Program-made: the position numbers and the translations under genes
Shown: positions 57,971-64,000 of the stretch, one piece after another
How positions within the stretch are numbered: the first letter of the stretch is position 1
How the letters are laid out: every line of letters starts with the position of its first letter
From: Thermoleophilaceae bacterium
GTDB lineage: Bacteria > Actinomycetota > Thermoleophilia > Solirubrobacterales > Thermoleophilaceae
Assembly: GCA_036378175.1 (NCBI GenBank)
Contig: DASUWY010000016.1
Coordinates: 1-64,000 of the forward strand
Length of the DNA stretch: 64,000 nucleotides
Direction: 5' to 3'
The notes under the pieces: model-generated
Database searches by the model: none
What the model saw: only the letters and a program-made list of their open reading frames with translations
What the model was told of the DNA's origin: nothing

Positions 57971-58806
57971 CGGGCCTCCGATGATGACACACGGCTCACA
58001 GAGTCGAGCACGAGGTCCATCAACCGCGGCAGCGCGCGATCGATGCTGTCGTTCTGAATCACTGCCACACCCTCCTCCTTCGCCCGTCCGACGAGGTAGT
58101 TCTGAAGCTTGCGGATCTGCTCGAAGCGGCTGAGGTAGCGCTCCGCGGGCCGGTGGCCGCCGCGCATCGCGAAGTGGCTGCGGTGAAGCTCCTCGTCGTC
58201 GACGCACAGCACCGCCTCGACCGCGACGCAGCGGTCGTGCAGCTCCTCGCGCAGCGCGCCCGGCACGAGATGGATGCCCTCGAGCACCATCGGCGTGCGC
58301 TCGAGGCACGCTCGCTCGACGATCGCCTCGACGCCTGTGGCGATGCTCTCCGCCTGGCGGACGAAGCCGATGAGGTCCCGATCCTCGTCCTGGCCGATCA
58401 CGAGGTCGACTGCCTTGCCCGCCTCGAACGCGGAGTAGTGAACAGCCGGCATGAACTCACGCGAGAAGAATGCCCGGAGCACCTGACGGATCACATCTGT
58501 GGCGATCACGCGCGTGATGCCGAGACGGGCGGCGAGCATCGTGGCGAGCGTGGACTTGCCGACGCCCGTGCTGCCGGCGAGCAGGACCACGAGCGGCCTG
58601 TCGAGGCGGTCGAGCCGCTGCCACTCGTGGAAGCGGCGCACAGCGTCTCCGCCCACCTCCTCGAGGAGGACCTCCTCCACGAGCTCGTTGAGGTCGGCCA
58701 CCGTGATGTCGGACAGCGTGCGCTCGTGAAGACGCCGCTCCACGATGCGCGCGAGCTCGTACGCGCGGTCCGGCGACAGGCCGGACGCCGACAGCGACTG
58801 CGCCAT
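57967..58806 (-). CDS. 2-phosphoglycerate kinase
   Basis: A 279-residue protein. Residues 3-62 look like an ATP-cone (SLSASGLSPDRAYELARIVE, ELVEEVLLEEVGGDAVRRFH), followed by a P-loop kinase: AGSTGVGKSTLATML (Lys84), IATDVIRQVLRAFFSREFMPAVH, GVEAIVERACLERTPMVLEG and GIHLVPG. The layout and these words match archaeal 2-phosphoglycerate kinase, which makes 2,3-bisphosphoglycerate from 2-PG and ATP, the first step of cyclic 2,3-diphosphoglycerate synthesis. AAAGG precedes the ATG. First gene of a kinase-transaldolase-Rho-like operon. Match is by recall of the family, not alignment. Confidence 0.83.
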   Translation of the reverse strand: MAQSLSASGLSPDRAYELARIVERRLHERTLSDITVADLNELVEEVLLEEVGGDAVRRFHEWQRLDRLDRPLVVLLAGSTGVGKSTLATMLAARLGITRVIATDVIRQVLRAFFSREFMPAVHYSAFEAGKAVDLVIGQDEDRDLIGFVRQAESIATGVEAIVERACLERTPMVLEGIHLVPGALREELHDRCVAVEAVLCVDDEELHRSHFAMRGGHRPAERYLSRFEQIRKLQNYLVGRAKEEGVAVIQNDSIDRALPRLMDLVLDSVSRVSSSEAR

Positions 58807-58891
58807 CAGACCTTTCGAGTAGGGAAGCTGCTGTCGGCCGTCCCCGCCGATGATCTGAACTTCTTGCGGTTTCTCGCGACTGCTCAGTGTG

Positions 58892-58920
58892 CTTCCCGCC
58901 CAGTTTGGGCCTGCGGGAAG
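58892..58920. terminator. 8-bp hairpin upstream of the 2-PGK operon
   Basis: CTTCCCGC (58892-58899) and GCGGGAAG (58913-58920) pair around 13 nt that include CCCAGTTTGGG. Lies between the small membrane gene and 2-phosphoglycerate kinase. Confidence 0.45.
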
Positions 58921-58936
58921 GAGTCAGGATAAGCCT

Positions 58937-58964
58937 CGGGCCGCCGCGTGAGCGCGACGGCCCG
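58937..58964 (-). terminator. Hairpin terminator after the small membrane peptide gene
   Basis: CGGGCCG (58937-58943) and CGGCCCG (58958-58964) pair, with an inner CGCG/GCGCG. It lies 16 nt after the stop codon of the peptide gene on the minus strand. Confidence 0.5.
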
Positions 58965-58979
58965 ATCTCATGGTCTGGG

Positions 58980-59111
58980 TTAGTAGCCGCCTCCAGCGCC
59001 TCCACCGCCGCCGCCACCGGAATAAACGGCGATCAGCGTGATGGCAAGCGCGACCACGATCAGCACTGCGATCGCGATCAGCAGCCGACGGTGCTGAGCC
59101 AGATTGTTCAT
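58980..59111 (-). CDS. Small membrane peptide with Gly-rich tail, 43 residues
   Basis: The product begins MNNLAQHRRLLIAIAVLIVV, continues as one membrane helix (about residues 9-28, ending TLIAVY) and closes with a Gly-rich tail SGGGGGGGAGGGY. A strong Shine-Dalgarno (GGGAGGTGAGGG) lies upstream of ATG 59111; an open frame before it is rejected. It sits between the two cDPG genes on the same strand. No family is recognised; a membrane anchor or small regulator role is possible but unproven. Confidence 0.65.
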   Translation of the reverse strand: MNNLAQHRRLLIAIAVLIVVALAITLIAVYSGGGGGGGAGGGY

Positions 59112-59191
59112 CGAACCCTCACCTCCCGTGTGCGTCGATGACCGGCTCTCTCCAAGTAGACGTGAGCGGGCCGCCAAATCTGCCCGGGTCT

Positions 59192-60418
59192 TTAGACGCG
59201 GTTGTGGAGCTCGAGCAGTTCTGCGTCCAGATCGGTGTCAATTGCCACTGGACGGTTGCGGAGGAACACCAAGCGGGCGCCTTCCCGCTCGGCACGAACA
59301 GCAACTGTGTCGATCGCGGCTGCCTTGAGCTCGACCAGATAGACGTCGCAGCGCTCCGCGGCCGCGCGATCGAGCTCTCGGTCGAGCTCCGAGCGGCGCG
59401 CGAGCGCTGTGGAAGCCACCACGGGCTCCACCGAGTCCGCGTACGTGGCTCCCGTGGTGAAGAGCGCCACGCGTGCGTCCGGGTGCGGGACCTCCACCGG
59501 CTCGGTCACAAGCGTGCATCGCAGTGAGGGGCAGGGCAGATCGCCGTAGTCGTGGTCGCCCATCAGGAGCGCGAGCCTGCTGCGCAAGAGCGGGTAGATG
59601 CCAAGGCCGCTGAGATCCGCTTCCCGGCCGACGACGCACACCGTCGCGTCCGCCTCGAGCGGCGGGATGCACGAGCCGGAGCCCTCGAAGATGAGCACGT
59701 CCGGTTCGAGCGAGGCGGCGAGGCGCGCGCCATCGGGCACGTTCGACTCGAACGGCTCCCCCGCGAGCCCGCCGCCCACGCGCCGGCAGCCCACTGTGGG
59801 AACGCCCGCCAGCACCGCGTCCTCGAGGTAGTCGGAGGCCGCGTGCCGGCCGTTCATCGCGATCGCGCGCAGGTCGGCGAGGGAGGTGCCGGCTTGCGCC
59901 ACCTGGGGCTCCGCCGGCCCCCCGCGGCCCATCGACACGATCACCGGCGCCACGCCACGCGCGCGGAGCAGCCCGGCCCAGTGCCCGGCCACGGCCGTCT
60001 TCCCGGTGCGCTTGCCGGTGCCGATCACGGCGAGCTTGGGCCCATCGAACTGCACGGGCTCGTAGCGCGGAGGCGTGAGAAGCGTGCCCGGTGCCTCGTA
60101 TGGAAGCCCCGCGTGCAGCGCGAGCGCGGCGAGCCTGAGCTTCACGGGCGGCGGCAGCACCGGCTCGTCCGCCAGATCGACCACTGCCCGCGCGCCCGCG
60201 GCGCGTGCGCCGCGCAGCACCGCCTCCGCGTCGTGCTCGATCGCGAAGCCGTAGTGACGCTCGGGCTCGGCCAGCACCTCACCCCTCACCTTCTCCTCAC
60301 CACCGCAGAACACCACGGCCGAGACGCCGCGCTCACGGTCCAGCCGCTCCAGCGCGTCGCGCACGGCTGCGGGATGGTGCTCGCCATCGATCAGCGCCAC
60401 GACTGGGCCGCGTTCCAT
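59192..60418 (-). CDS. Cyclic 2,3-diphosphoglycerate synthetase
   Basis: A 408-residue protein. MERGPVVALIDGEHHPAAVR, AVVFCGGEEKVRGEV, the P-loop IGTGKRTGKTAVAGHW (residues 132-147), VSMGRGGPAEPQVA, GCRRVGGGLAGEPFESNV, and LIFEGSGSCIPPLEAD fit the archaeal cDPG synthetase, which closes 2,3-bisphosphoglycerate to the cyclic diphosphate using ATP. cDPG is a thermoprotectant and phosphate store in some methanogens. ATG 60418 starts a normal N-terminus; CACAAT lies seven nt before it. With the kinase 0.4 kb downstream it completes the pathway. Confidence 0.85.
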   Translation of the reverse strand: MERGPVVALIDGEHHPAAVRDALERLDRERGVSAVVFCGGEEKVRGEVLAEPERHYGFAIEHDAEAVLRGARAAGARAVVDLADEPVLPPPVKLRLAALALHAGLPYEAPGTLLTPPRYEPVQFDGPKLAVIGTGKRTGKTAVAGHWAGLLRARGVAPVIVSMGRGGPAEPQVAQAGTSLADLRAIAMNGRHAASDYLEDAVLAGVPTVGCRRVGGGLAGEPFESNVPDGARLAASLEPDVLIFEGSGSCIPPLEADATVCVVGREADLSGLGIYPLLRSRLALLMGDHDYGDLPCPSLRCTLVTEPVEVPHPDARVALFTTGATYADSVEPVVASTALARRSELDRELDRAAAERCDVYLVELKAAAIDTVAVRAEREGARLVFLRNRPVAIDTDLDAELLELHNRV

Positions 60419-60441
60419 TTGCGGAATTGTGGCGGCCCGGT

Positions 60442-60819
60442 CTAGCGCGCGTGCTCGAGCTCCCACAGCTCGAGCTGCCTGTCGGGCCCGTGCTCGAGCC
60501 CGTAGTGCTGGTAGAGCTGCAACTCCGCGCCGTCCGAGAGCACCTCGTCGCGGCGAAGCTGGGGTGAGCCCTTGGTGGCGGGCTTCTCGATGTCCACGAT
60601 CAGCGCGCCACCTTCCTCGAAGGCGCCGGCCAGCGGCACCAGAACGGAGCGGAGACCAAAGAGGCCGGTGCGGACCAGGCCGAACATCGGCCGTTGGCTG
60701 TCCTTGTCCACGTAGAGACCGCTCAGACGGCCGATGTGGTCACCTTCGCGATCGAACACGTCCATCCCGGGCCAAGCCCGCGCGTCCTCGATCCCGACTG
60801 CATCCATCATTTGTGCCAT
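60442..60819 (-). CDS. PRC-barrel domain protein
   Basis: A protein of about 122-125 residues with a PRC-barrel: GMDVFDREGDHIGRLSGLYVDKDS, PMFGLVRTGLFGLRSVLVPLAGA, then an acidic C-terminus (DGAELQLYQHYGLEHG). PRC-barrels bind RNA, photosystem or envelope components; the role here is unknown. The start is uncertain: ATG 60819 has GGAG touching it, while the same GGAG is nine nt before ATG 60810, which is a better distance. It lies 23 bp upstream of the cDPG synthetase gene in the same direction. Confidence 0.8.
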   Translation of the reverse strand: MAQMMDAVGIEDARAWPGMDVFDREGDHIGRLSGLYVDKDSQRPMFGLVRTGLFGLRSVLVPLAGAFEEGGALIVDIEKPATKGSPQLRRDEVLSDGAELQLYQHYGLEHGPDRQLELWELEHAR

Positions 60820-60986
60820 CTCCAACAATGTCGCGCCTCCGAGCGGGCTATGTCGCCCGCTCGGGACGCGTGCCTCTCCGTACCTCAAATTGATGATTCC
60901 GGGAGCTTCGCCCGATAAACCTTTGCGGTAGAGGAGAATTGCGCCAGATCTCGAATAACGCGTGTCAACCGAGGAGGTGAACGCGT

Positions 60987-61133
60987 ATGCCAGAGGGCTA
61001 TTGCGTGAAGGAGAAGAAGAAGGTCGAGATCCAGAACCCGCAGCAGGTGACCATGAAGAACGGTCGCCCCGCGATCCAGGGCACCTGCCCTGACTGTGGG
61101 ACGAAGATCTTCAAGATCGGGAAACTGAACTGA
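60987..61133 (+). CDS. DUF5679-like small zinc-ribbon-type protein, 48 residues
   Basis: GAGGAGGTGA precedes ATG 60987. The product begins MPEGYCVKEKKKVEIQNPQQ, continues VTMKNGRPAIQGTCPDC and ends GTKIFKIGKLN. This matches the DUF5679 pattern (YC..C.KK.E..NP......NGRP...G.CP.CG). The first metal knuckle here reads CVKE, so its second Cys is lost; the second, CPDC, is intact. It may bind metal differently or through a partner. Role unknown. Divergent from the PRC-barrel gene, convergent with the phosphoesterase gene. Confidence 0.85.
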   Translation: MPEGYCVKEKKKVEIQNPQQVTMKNGRPAIQGTCPDCGTKIFKIGKLN

Positions 61134-61175
61134 GTATCGAGTCTCGAGTATCGAGCCACCCGATACTCGATACTC
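61132..61175. terminator. Repeat-based bidirectional terminator
   Basis: GAGTATCGAG occurs at 61132-61141 and 61146-61155; CGATACTCGATACTC (61161-61175) pairs with it, giving a 9-bp stem CGAGTATCG/CGATACTCG with a 7-nt loop. It overlaps the stop codons of both convergent genes. Confidence 0.65.
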
Positions 61176-61968
61176 ACCCCGTAGCGGTTTCGCCAAGCAA
61201 CGCCGCGGACTTTTCATACTCGTACGTCCGCGGATCGAACTGCAGAATCGCTTCTTGCTCGTGGAACGGGTACTTCCGGTAGACGGTCACGCGCTCCGGT
61301 GAGGCCTCGATCACGCCGTAGCAGGGCTTGGTCTTGCCCCGCAGGCGGGTGGTCGACACCGTGCCTGCGTTGACCACGAAGAGGTCCTCGAGGCGCCACG
61401 CGTACGACACGTGCTTGTGCCCCGAGAGCACCAGGTGGCAGTCGGCGCGCTGAAGGCACTCGAGGGCGTCGCCCGCGTCGTGCACCACGTTGCGCTCGCG
61501 GCCGGTCCCCGGCACCGGCAGCAGGTGGTGATGGAGGACGAAGATGCGCAGGTACGCGTCGCCCGCGAAGCACTGCTGTATCCACGGGTAGCGGCCGCGG
61601 CCGATCGTGCCGTGGTCCAGGTCCGGCTCGGTGGAGTCGATCGCCACGATCGACACGCCGTCGATGTGCAGGAACGTGGAGCGGTCGCCGAACAGCTCCT
61701 CGAAGTGGACGTAGCCCACGTTGCGCGAGTCGTGGTTGCCCGGCACCACGATCACCCGCTCGCACTCGAGCCTGTCGAGGTACTCGCGCGCGGTCTGGTA
61801 CTCGGGGCGGAAGCCGTCATTGGTGAGGTCGCCCGAGACGATCACGCAGTCCGGCCTCAGCTCGTTCAGCTCGGCGATCGCGCGCTCGAGCAGGCTGGGA
61901 ACGAAGTGCGGCGACCCGCAGTGCAGGTCCGAGATCTGCGCGATCGTGACGAGGCCGTCGCCGTTCAT
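61174..61968 (-). CDS. Metallophosphoesterase, class III cyclic-nucleotide phosphodiesterase-like
   Basis: A 264-residue calcineurin-type phosphoesterase with all metal motifs: QISDLHCG, VSGDLTND, VPGNHDSRN, HHHLLPV and SGHKHVS. Such proteins hydrolyse cyclic nucleotides or other phosphodiesters; the substrate cannot be fixed by sequence. No signal peptide, so cytoplasmic. It follows glpD in the same direction (15 bp gap) and may be in its operon. Confidence 0.9.
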   Translation of the reverse strand: MNGDGLVTIAQISDLHCGSPHFVPSLLERAIAELNELRPDCVIVSGDLTNDGFRPEYQTAREYLDRLECERVIVVPGNHDSRNVGYVHFEELFGDRSTFLHIDGVSIVAIDSTEPDLDHGTIGRGRYPWIQQCFAGDAYLRIFVLHHHLLPVPGTGRERNVVHDAGDALECLQRADCHLVLSGHKHVSYAWRLEDLFVVNAGTVSTTRLRGKTKPCYGVIEASPERVTVYRKYPFHEQEAILQFDPRTYEYEKSAALLGETATG

Positions 61969-61983
61969 TCCGTGCTGAACAAC

Positions 61984-63630
61984 TTAACCGCTCGGCGGGG
62001 CGATCCCCTCGACGCGGGCGAGTTCGTGCCAGTCGCGCAGCTCCCGCTCCACGCGCTCGGAGTCCCATCCGAGCTCGGGCGCGATCGCGTTCGCCACGGC
62101 GCGCGGCGCCTCGGCGTCCTCTTCCACGAGCGCCGGCGCGGCCAGCAGCGCCACCCGCGTGCGCCGCATGAGCACGTCCGCCACGCCGCGCGCCTGCTCG
62201 TGAACCACGGCGAACGGCGCCTCCGCCAGGAGGTCCGGCAGCTCCGGCACGATCCTGCGCGCCAGCTCGGGCCGCAGCGCAGCCAGCTCGAGCACCCGGC
62301 GGGCGGCGTGCCCGTAGCGGCCGGCCAGCCGCTCGCGGCTCGCGTCGTCCACCCCCGGCACGTGGGGCAGATCGCCGGGCTCGGCGGGCAGGCCCAGCGG
62401 GATCTCATGCGTGCGGCATTCGGCCTCGCGCGACTCGCGCTCCACTATCCGATCCACCGTCATCTTCGCCATCCGCCGCCAGGTGGTGAGCTTGCCGCCC
62501 GTGATGGTGAGGAGGCCGGAGCTCGTCTCGTACAGCTCCGCCTTGCGCGAGATGTCCACGGACTTCTTCGGGTCTCCCGTGGAGATCAGCGGGCGGACAC
62601 CCGCGAACGCGCCCGTGATCGCGCCCGGCGTGTGTGAGGTGCCGAAGAACTCGTTGCAGGCCTCGAGCAGATAGTCGATGTCGTCCGGGTCCGGCGCGAC
62701 GTGCTCGAGCTCGCCCTCGTAGTCGTTGTCAGTGGTGCCGATGAGCGTGCGGCCGAGCCAGGGCAGGGCGAAGATCGTGCGGCCGCCACCGGCAGGAACG
62801 ATCGCGCCGGCGGTCAGCGGCAGGTCGTCCTGGGAGATCGTGATGTGGGTGCCGCGGCTCGGCCGGATGCGCGGCACCTCCTCCTCGGCGTAGATCTCGT
62901 CGGGCCGGATCTGGTCCGCCCAAACTCCCGTGGCGTTCACCACGTTCTGCGCCTCGAGCTCGAACTCGCCGCCGCCGAGACCGTCGCGGCAGAGCACGCC
63001 CGACGCATGCCCAGCGCGGTCCACGAGGCCGGTGACCTCCACGCGGTTCGCGATCACGGCGCCGAAGCGCTCCGCCTCGCCGAGCACGGTGAGCACGAGC
63101 CGCACGTCATCGGTCTGGCAGTCGTAGAAGAGGTACGCGGAGGTGGGATTGCGCGGCTCGAGCGCGGGGATCAGCTCCAGAGTCTCCTCCGCGGAGATGA
63201 TCCGGTGGCGGTCCGGGCTCCACTCCTCCTCGGCGGGCTTGCGGCGCAGCCGGTCGCGCGCCATCACGTCGTACATGTTCAGCCCCACCCCCACGAGCAC
63301 GTCCGGGCGCTTGCCGTCGAATCCGGGCACGAGCAGCGGCAGCGGGCGAACGAGGTGCGGCGCGAGGTTGACCATCAGAGCGCGCTCGAGGAGCGCCTCG
63401 CGCACCAGCCCCAGGTCGAAGTTCTGGAGGTAGCGAAGGCCGCCGTGCACTAGCTTCGACGAGCGGCTCGATGTGCCCGAGGCGAAGTCCTCCCGCTCCA
63501 CGAGGGCCACGCTGTATCCGCGTGAGGCGGCGTCGAGCGCCACGCCCGCACCGGTGATGCCGCCGCCGATCACCACCACGTCGAAGCTCTCCTCCGCGAG
63601 CGCCCTTACTGCGTCCTCGCGGCGGATCAC
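61984..63630 (-). CDS. glpD: FAD-dependent glycerol-3-phosphate dehydrogenase
   Basis: A 548-residue GlpD. FAD-binding VVVIGGGITGAGVALDAASRG, EREDFASGTSSRSSKLVHGGLRYL (in part: GTSSRSSKLVHGGLRYL), VVNATGVWADQI, and TITGGKLTTWRRMA in the C-terminal region are diagnostic. It oxidises glycerol-3-phosphate to dihydroxyacetone phosphate and passes electrons to quinone at the membrane. The GTG start overlaps the nitroreductase stop (GTGA). Confidence 0.96.
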   Translation of the reverse strand: MIRREDAVRALAEESFDVVVIGGGITGAGVALDAASRGYSVALVEREDFASGTSSRSSKLVHGGLRYLQNFDLGLVREALLERALMVNLAPHLVRPLPLLVPGFDGKRPDVLVGVGLNMYDVMARDRLRRKPAEEEWSPDRHRIISAEETLELIPALEPRNPTSAYLFYDCQTDDVRLVLTVLGEAERFGAVIANRVEVTGLVDRAGHASGVLCRDGLGGGEFELEAQNVVNATGVWADQIRPDEIYAEEEVPRIRPSRGTHITISQDDLPLTAGAIVPAGGGRTIFALPWLGRTLIGTTDNDYEGELEHVAPDPDDIDYLLEACNEFFGTSHTPGAITGAFAGVRPLISTGDPKKSVDISRKAELYETSSGLLTITGGKLTTWRRMAKMTVDRIVERESREAECRTHEIPLGLPAEPGDLPHVPGVDDASRERLAGRYGHAARRVLELAALRPELARRIVPELPDLLAEAPFAVVHEQARGVADVLMRRTRVALLAAPALVEEDAEAPRAVANAIAPELGWDSERVERELRDWHELARVEGIAPPSG

Positions 63631-64000
63631 GGCAGGTAGGTGACGTAGTGCCCCGCCGGCTCCCTCTCGGGCGCCTCCTTCTCCTGGCGCGGATGGCCGA
63701 GGTGGAGCAGCGCGACGAAGCGCTCGTCGTCCGGGATGCCCACCGCCGCGCGGCCCTCGGCGGTGCGCAGGATCCCCGGCGTGCGCCAGTAGCCCACCAG
63801 TCCGCGCGCGTGCGCGGCCAGCAGGACGATGTAGGCGGCCACGCCGGTGGCGAGCAGGTCCTCCTCGTCCTGGATCGGATCGCCCATGCGCGTGCTCGTG
63901 GCGATCACGAGCGTGGGCGCGCGGTCCAGCTTCGTGGCCGCCTCGGGGCCCGCCGCCTCCTTCAGCTTCGCGAGCGACTCGGGCCCGATCACCCTGAAGC
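63627..64000 (-). CDS. Nitroreductase-family protein, C-terminal part (cut by window edge)
   Basis: At least 123 residues are visible, open to the edge of the window. FRVIGPESLAKLKEAAGPE, APTLVIATSTRMGDP, DLLATGVAAYIVLLAAHARGLVGYWRTPGIL, and VALLHLGHPRQEKEAPER are the usual C-terminal half of small FMN nitroreductases (type YdjA-like). FMN-binding residues of the N-terminal half lie outside the window. It heads into glpD with a 4-nt overlap. Confidence 0.85.
   Translation of the reverse strand, partial: FRVIGPESLAKLKEAAGPEAATKLDRAPTLVIATSTRMGDPIQDEEDLLATGVAAYIVLLAAHARGLVGYWRTPGILRTAEGRAAVGIPDDERFVALLHLGHPRQEKEAPEREPAGHYVTYLP

Noticed and set aside
1-64000. tRNA and rRNA genes
   Set aside because: Scanned by eye for TTCGA-type T-loops with acceptor stems and for rRNA core words; none convincing. 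A tRNAscan-SE run would settle it.

Overview
The window is very GC-rich and densely packed, with third codon positions almost all G or C and many 1-4 nt overlaps between genes (ATGA, GTGA, TGATG). It has a murein/division (dcw) cluster with ftsZ but no ftsA beside it, a Tad/Flp pilus export module, a glycine cleavage operon with split P-protein, and small proteins of kinds I associate with Thermoleophilia. I infer an actinobacterium, probably Thermoleophilia/Solirubrobacterales. That placement is inference. No tRNA, rRNA, CRISPR array, transposase or prophage gene was seen, and no gene-free stretch exceeds 300 bp.

Layout. 1-7,990: lysE (partial), hisC and aroH; a small unknown; a pseudouridine synthase with a nitrilase; GNAT; rlmN; a LysR regulator; a small unknown; a membrane-anchored cupredoxin; a polysaccharide deacetylase. 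7,993-14,950: scpB-scpA, trpS, and gcvT-gcvH-gcvPA-gcvPB. 15,005-20,641: a signalling cluster with a 1,208-residue GAF/PAS histidine kinase, a NarL-type regulator, a receiver whose phosphorylation site is Glu, and a receiver-only/HTH-only pair. 20,828-39,780: an MBL-fold protein, then the dcw cluster on the minus strand (mraZ, rsmH, ftsL, ftsI, murE, murF, mraY, murD, ftsW, murG, [insert], murC, murB, ftsQ, ftsZ). The insert holds sodA, a cNMP-binding protein, a STAS protein and an RsbW-like kinase. 40,059-42,927: tadC, tadB, cpaF. 43,036-50,397: a WS/DGAT acyltransferase, adhE and a MacB-type ABC exporter. 50,479-52,739: UspA, ArsR, a principal-type sigma factor, and azlD/azlC (to 53,449). 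53,500-55,477: a two-component system in one operon with cpaB. 56,188-60,819: a Rho-like protein that has lost ATPase residues, a transaldolase, 2-phosphoglycerate kinase, a tiny membrane peptide, cyclic 2,3-diphosphoglycerate synthetase and a PRC-barrel protein. 60,987-64,000: a DUF5679-like protein, a metallophosphoesterase, glycerol-3-phosphate dehydrogenase and a partial nitroreductase.

How the genes work together. The dcw genes supply UDP-MurNAc-pentapeptide, lipid I/II and the septal synthase FtsW-FtsI. MurE carries the meso-diaminopimelate motif. ScpAB serves chromosome segregation. 2-PGK and cDPG synthetase together would make the archaeal-type solute cyclic 2,3-diphosphoglycerate.

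Most notable: (1) both enzymes of the cDPG pathway lie within 2.5 kb, next to an ATPase-dead Rho paralogue; (2) many operon-first genes lack a Shine-Dalgarno but have TANNNT six to eight nt before the start codon, which points to leaderless mRNAs; (3) cpaF and the cpaB two-component operon share a distinct promoter-like element at the same distance from their start codons; (4) short repeats sit at gene ends and in three genes encode PSATP-like C-terminal tails; (5) a receiver carries Glu at the phosphorylation site.
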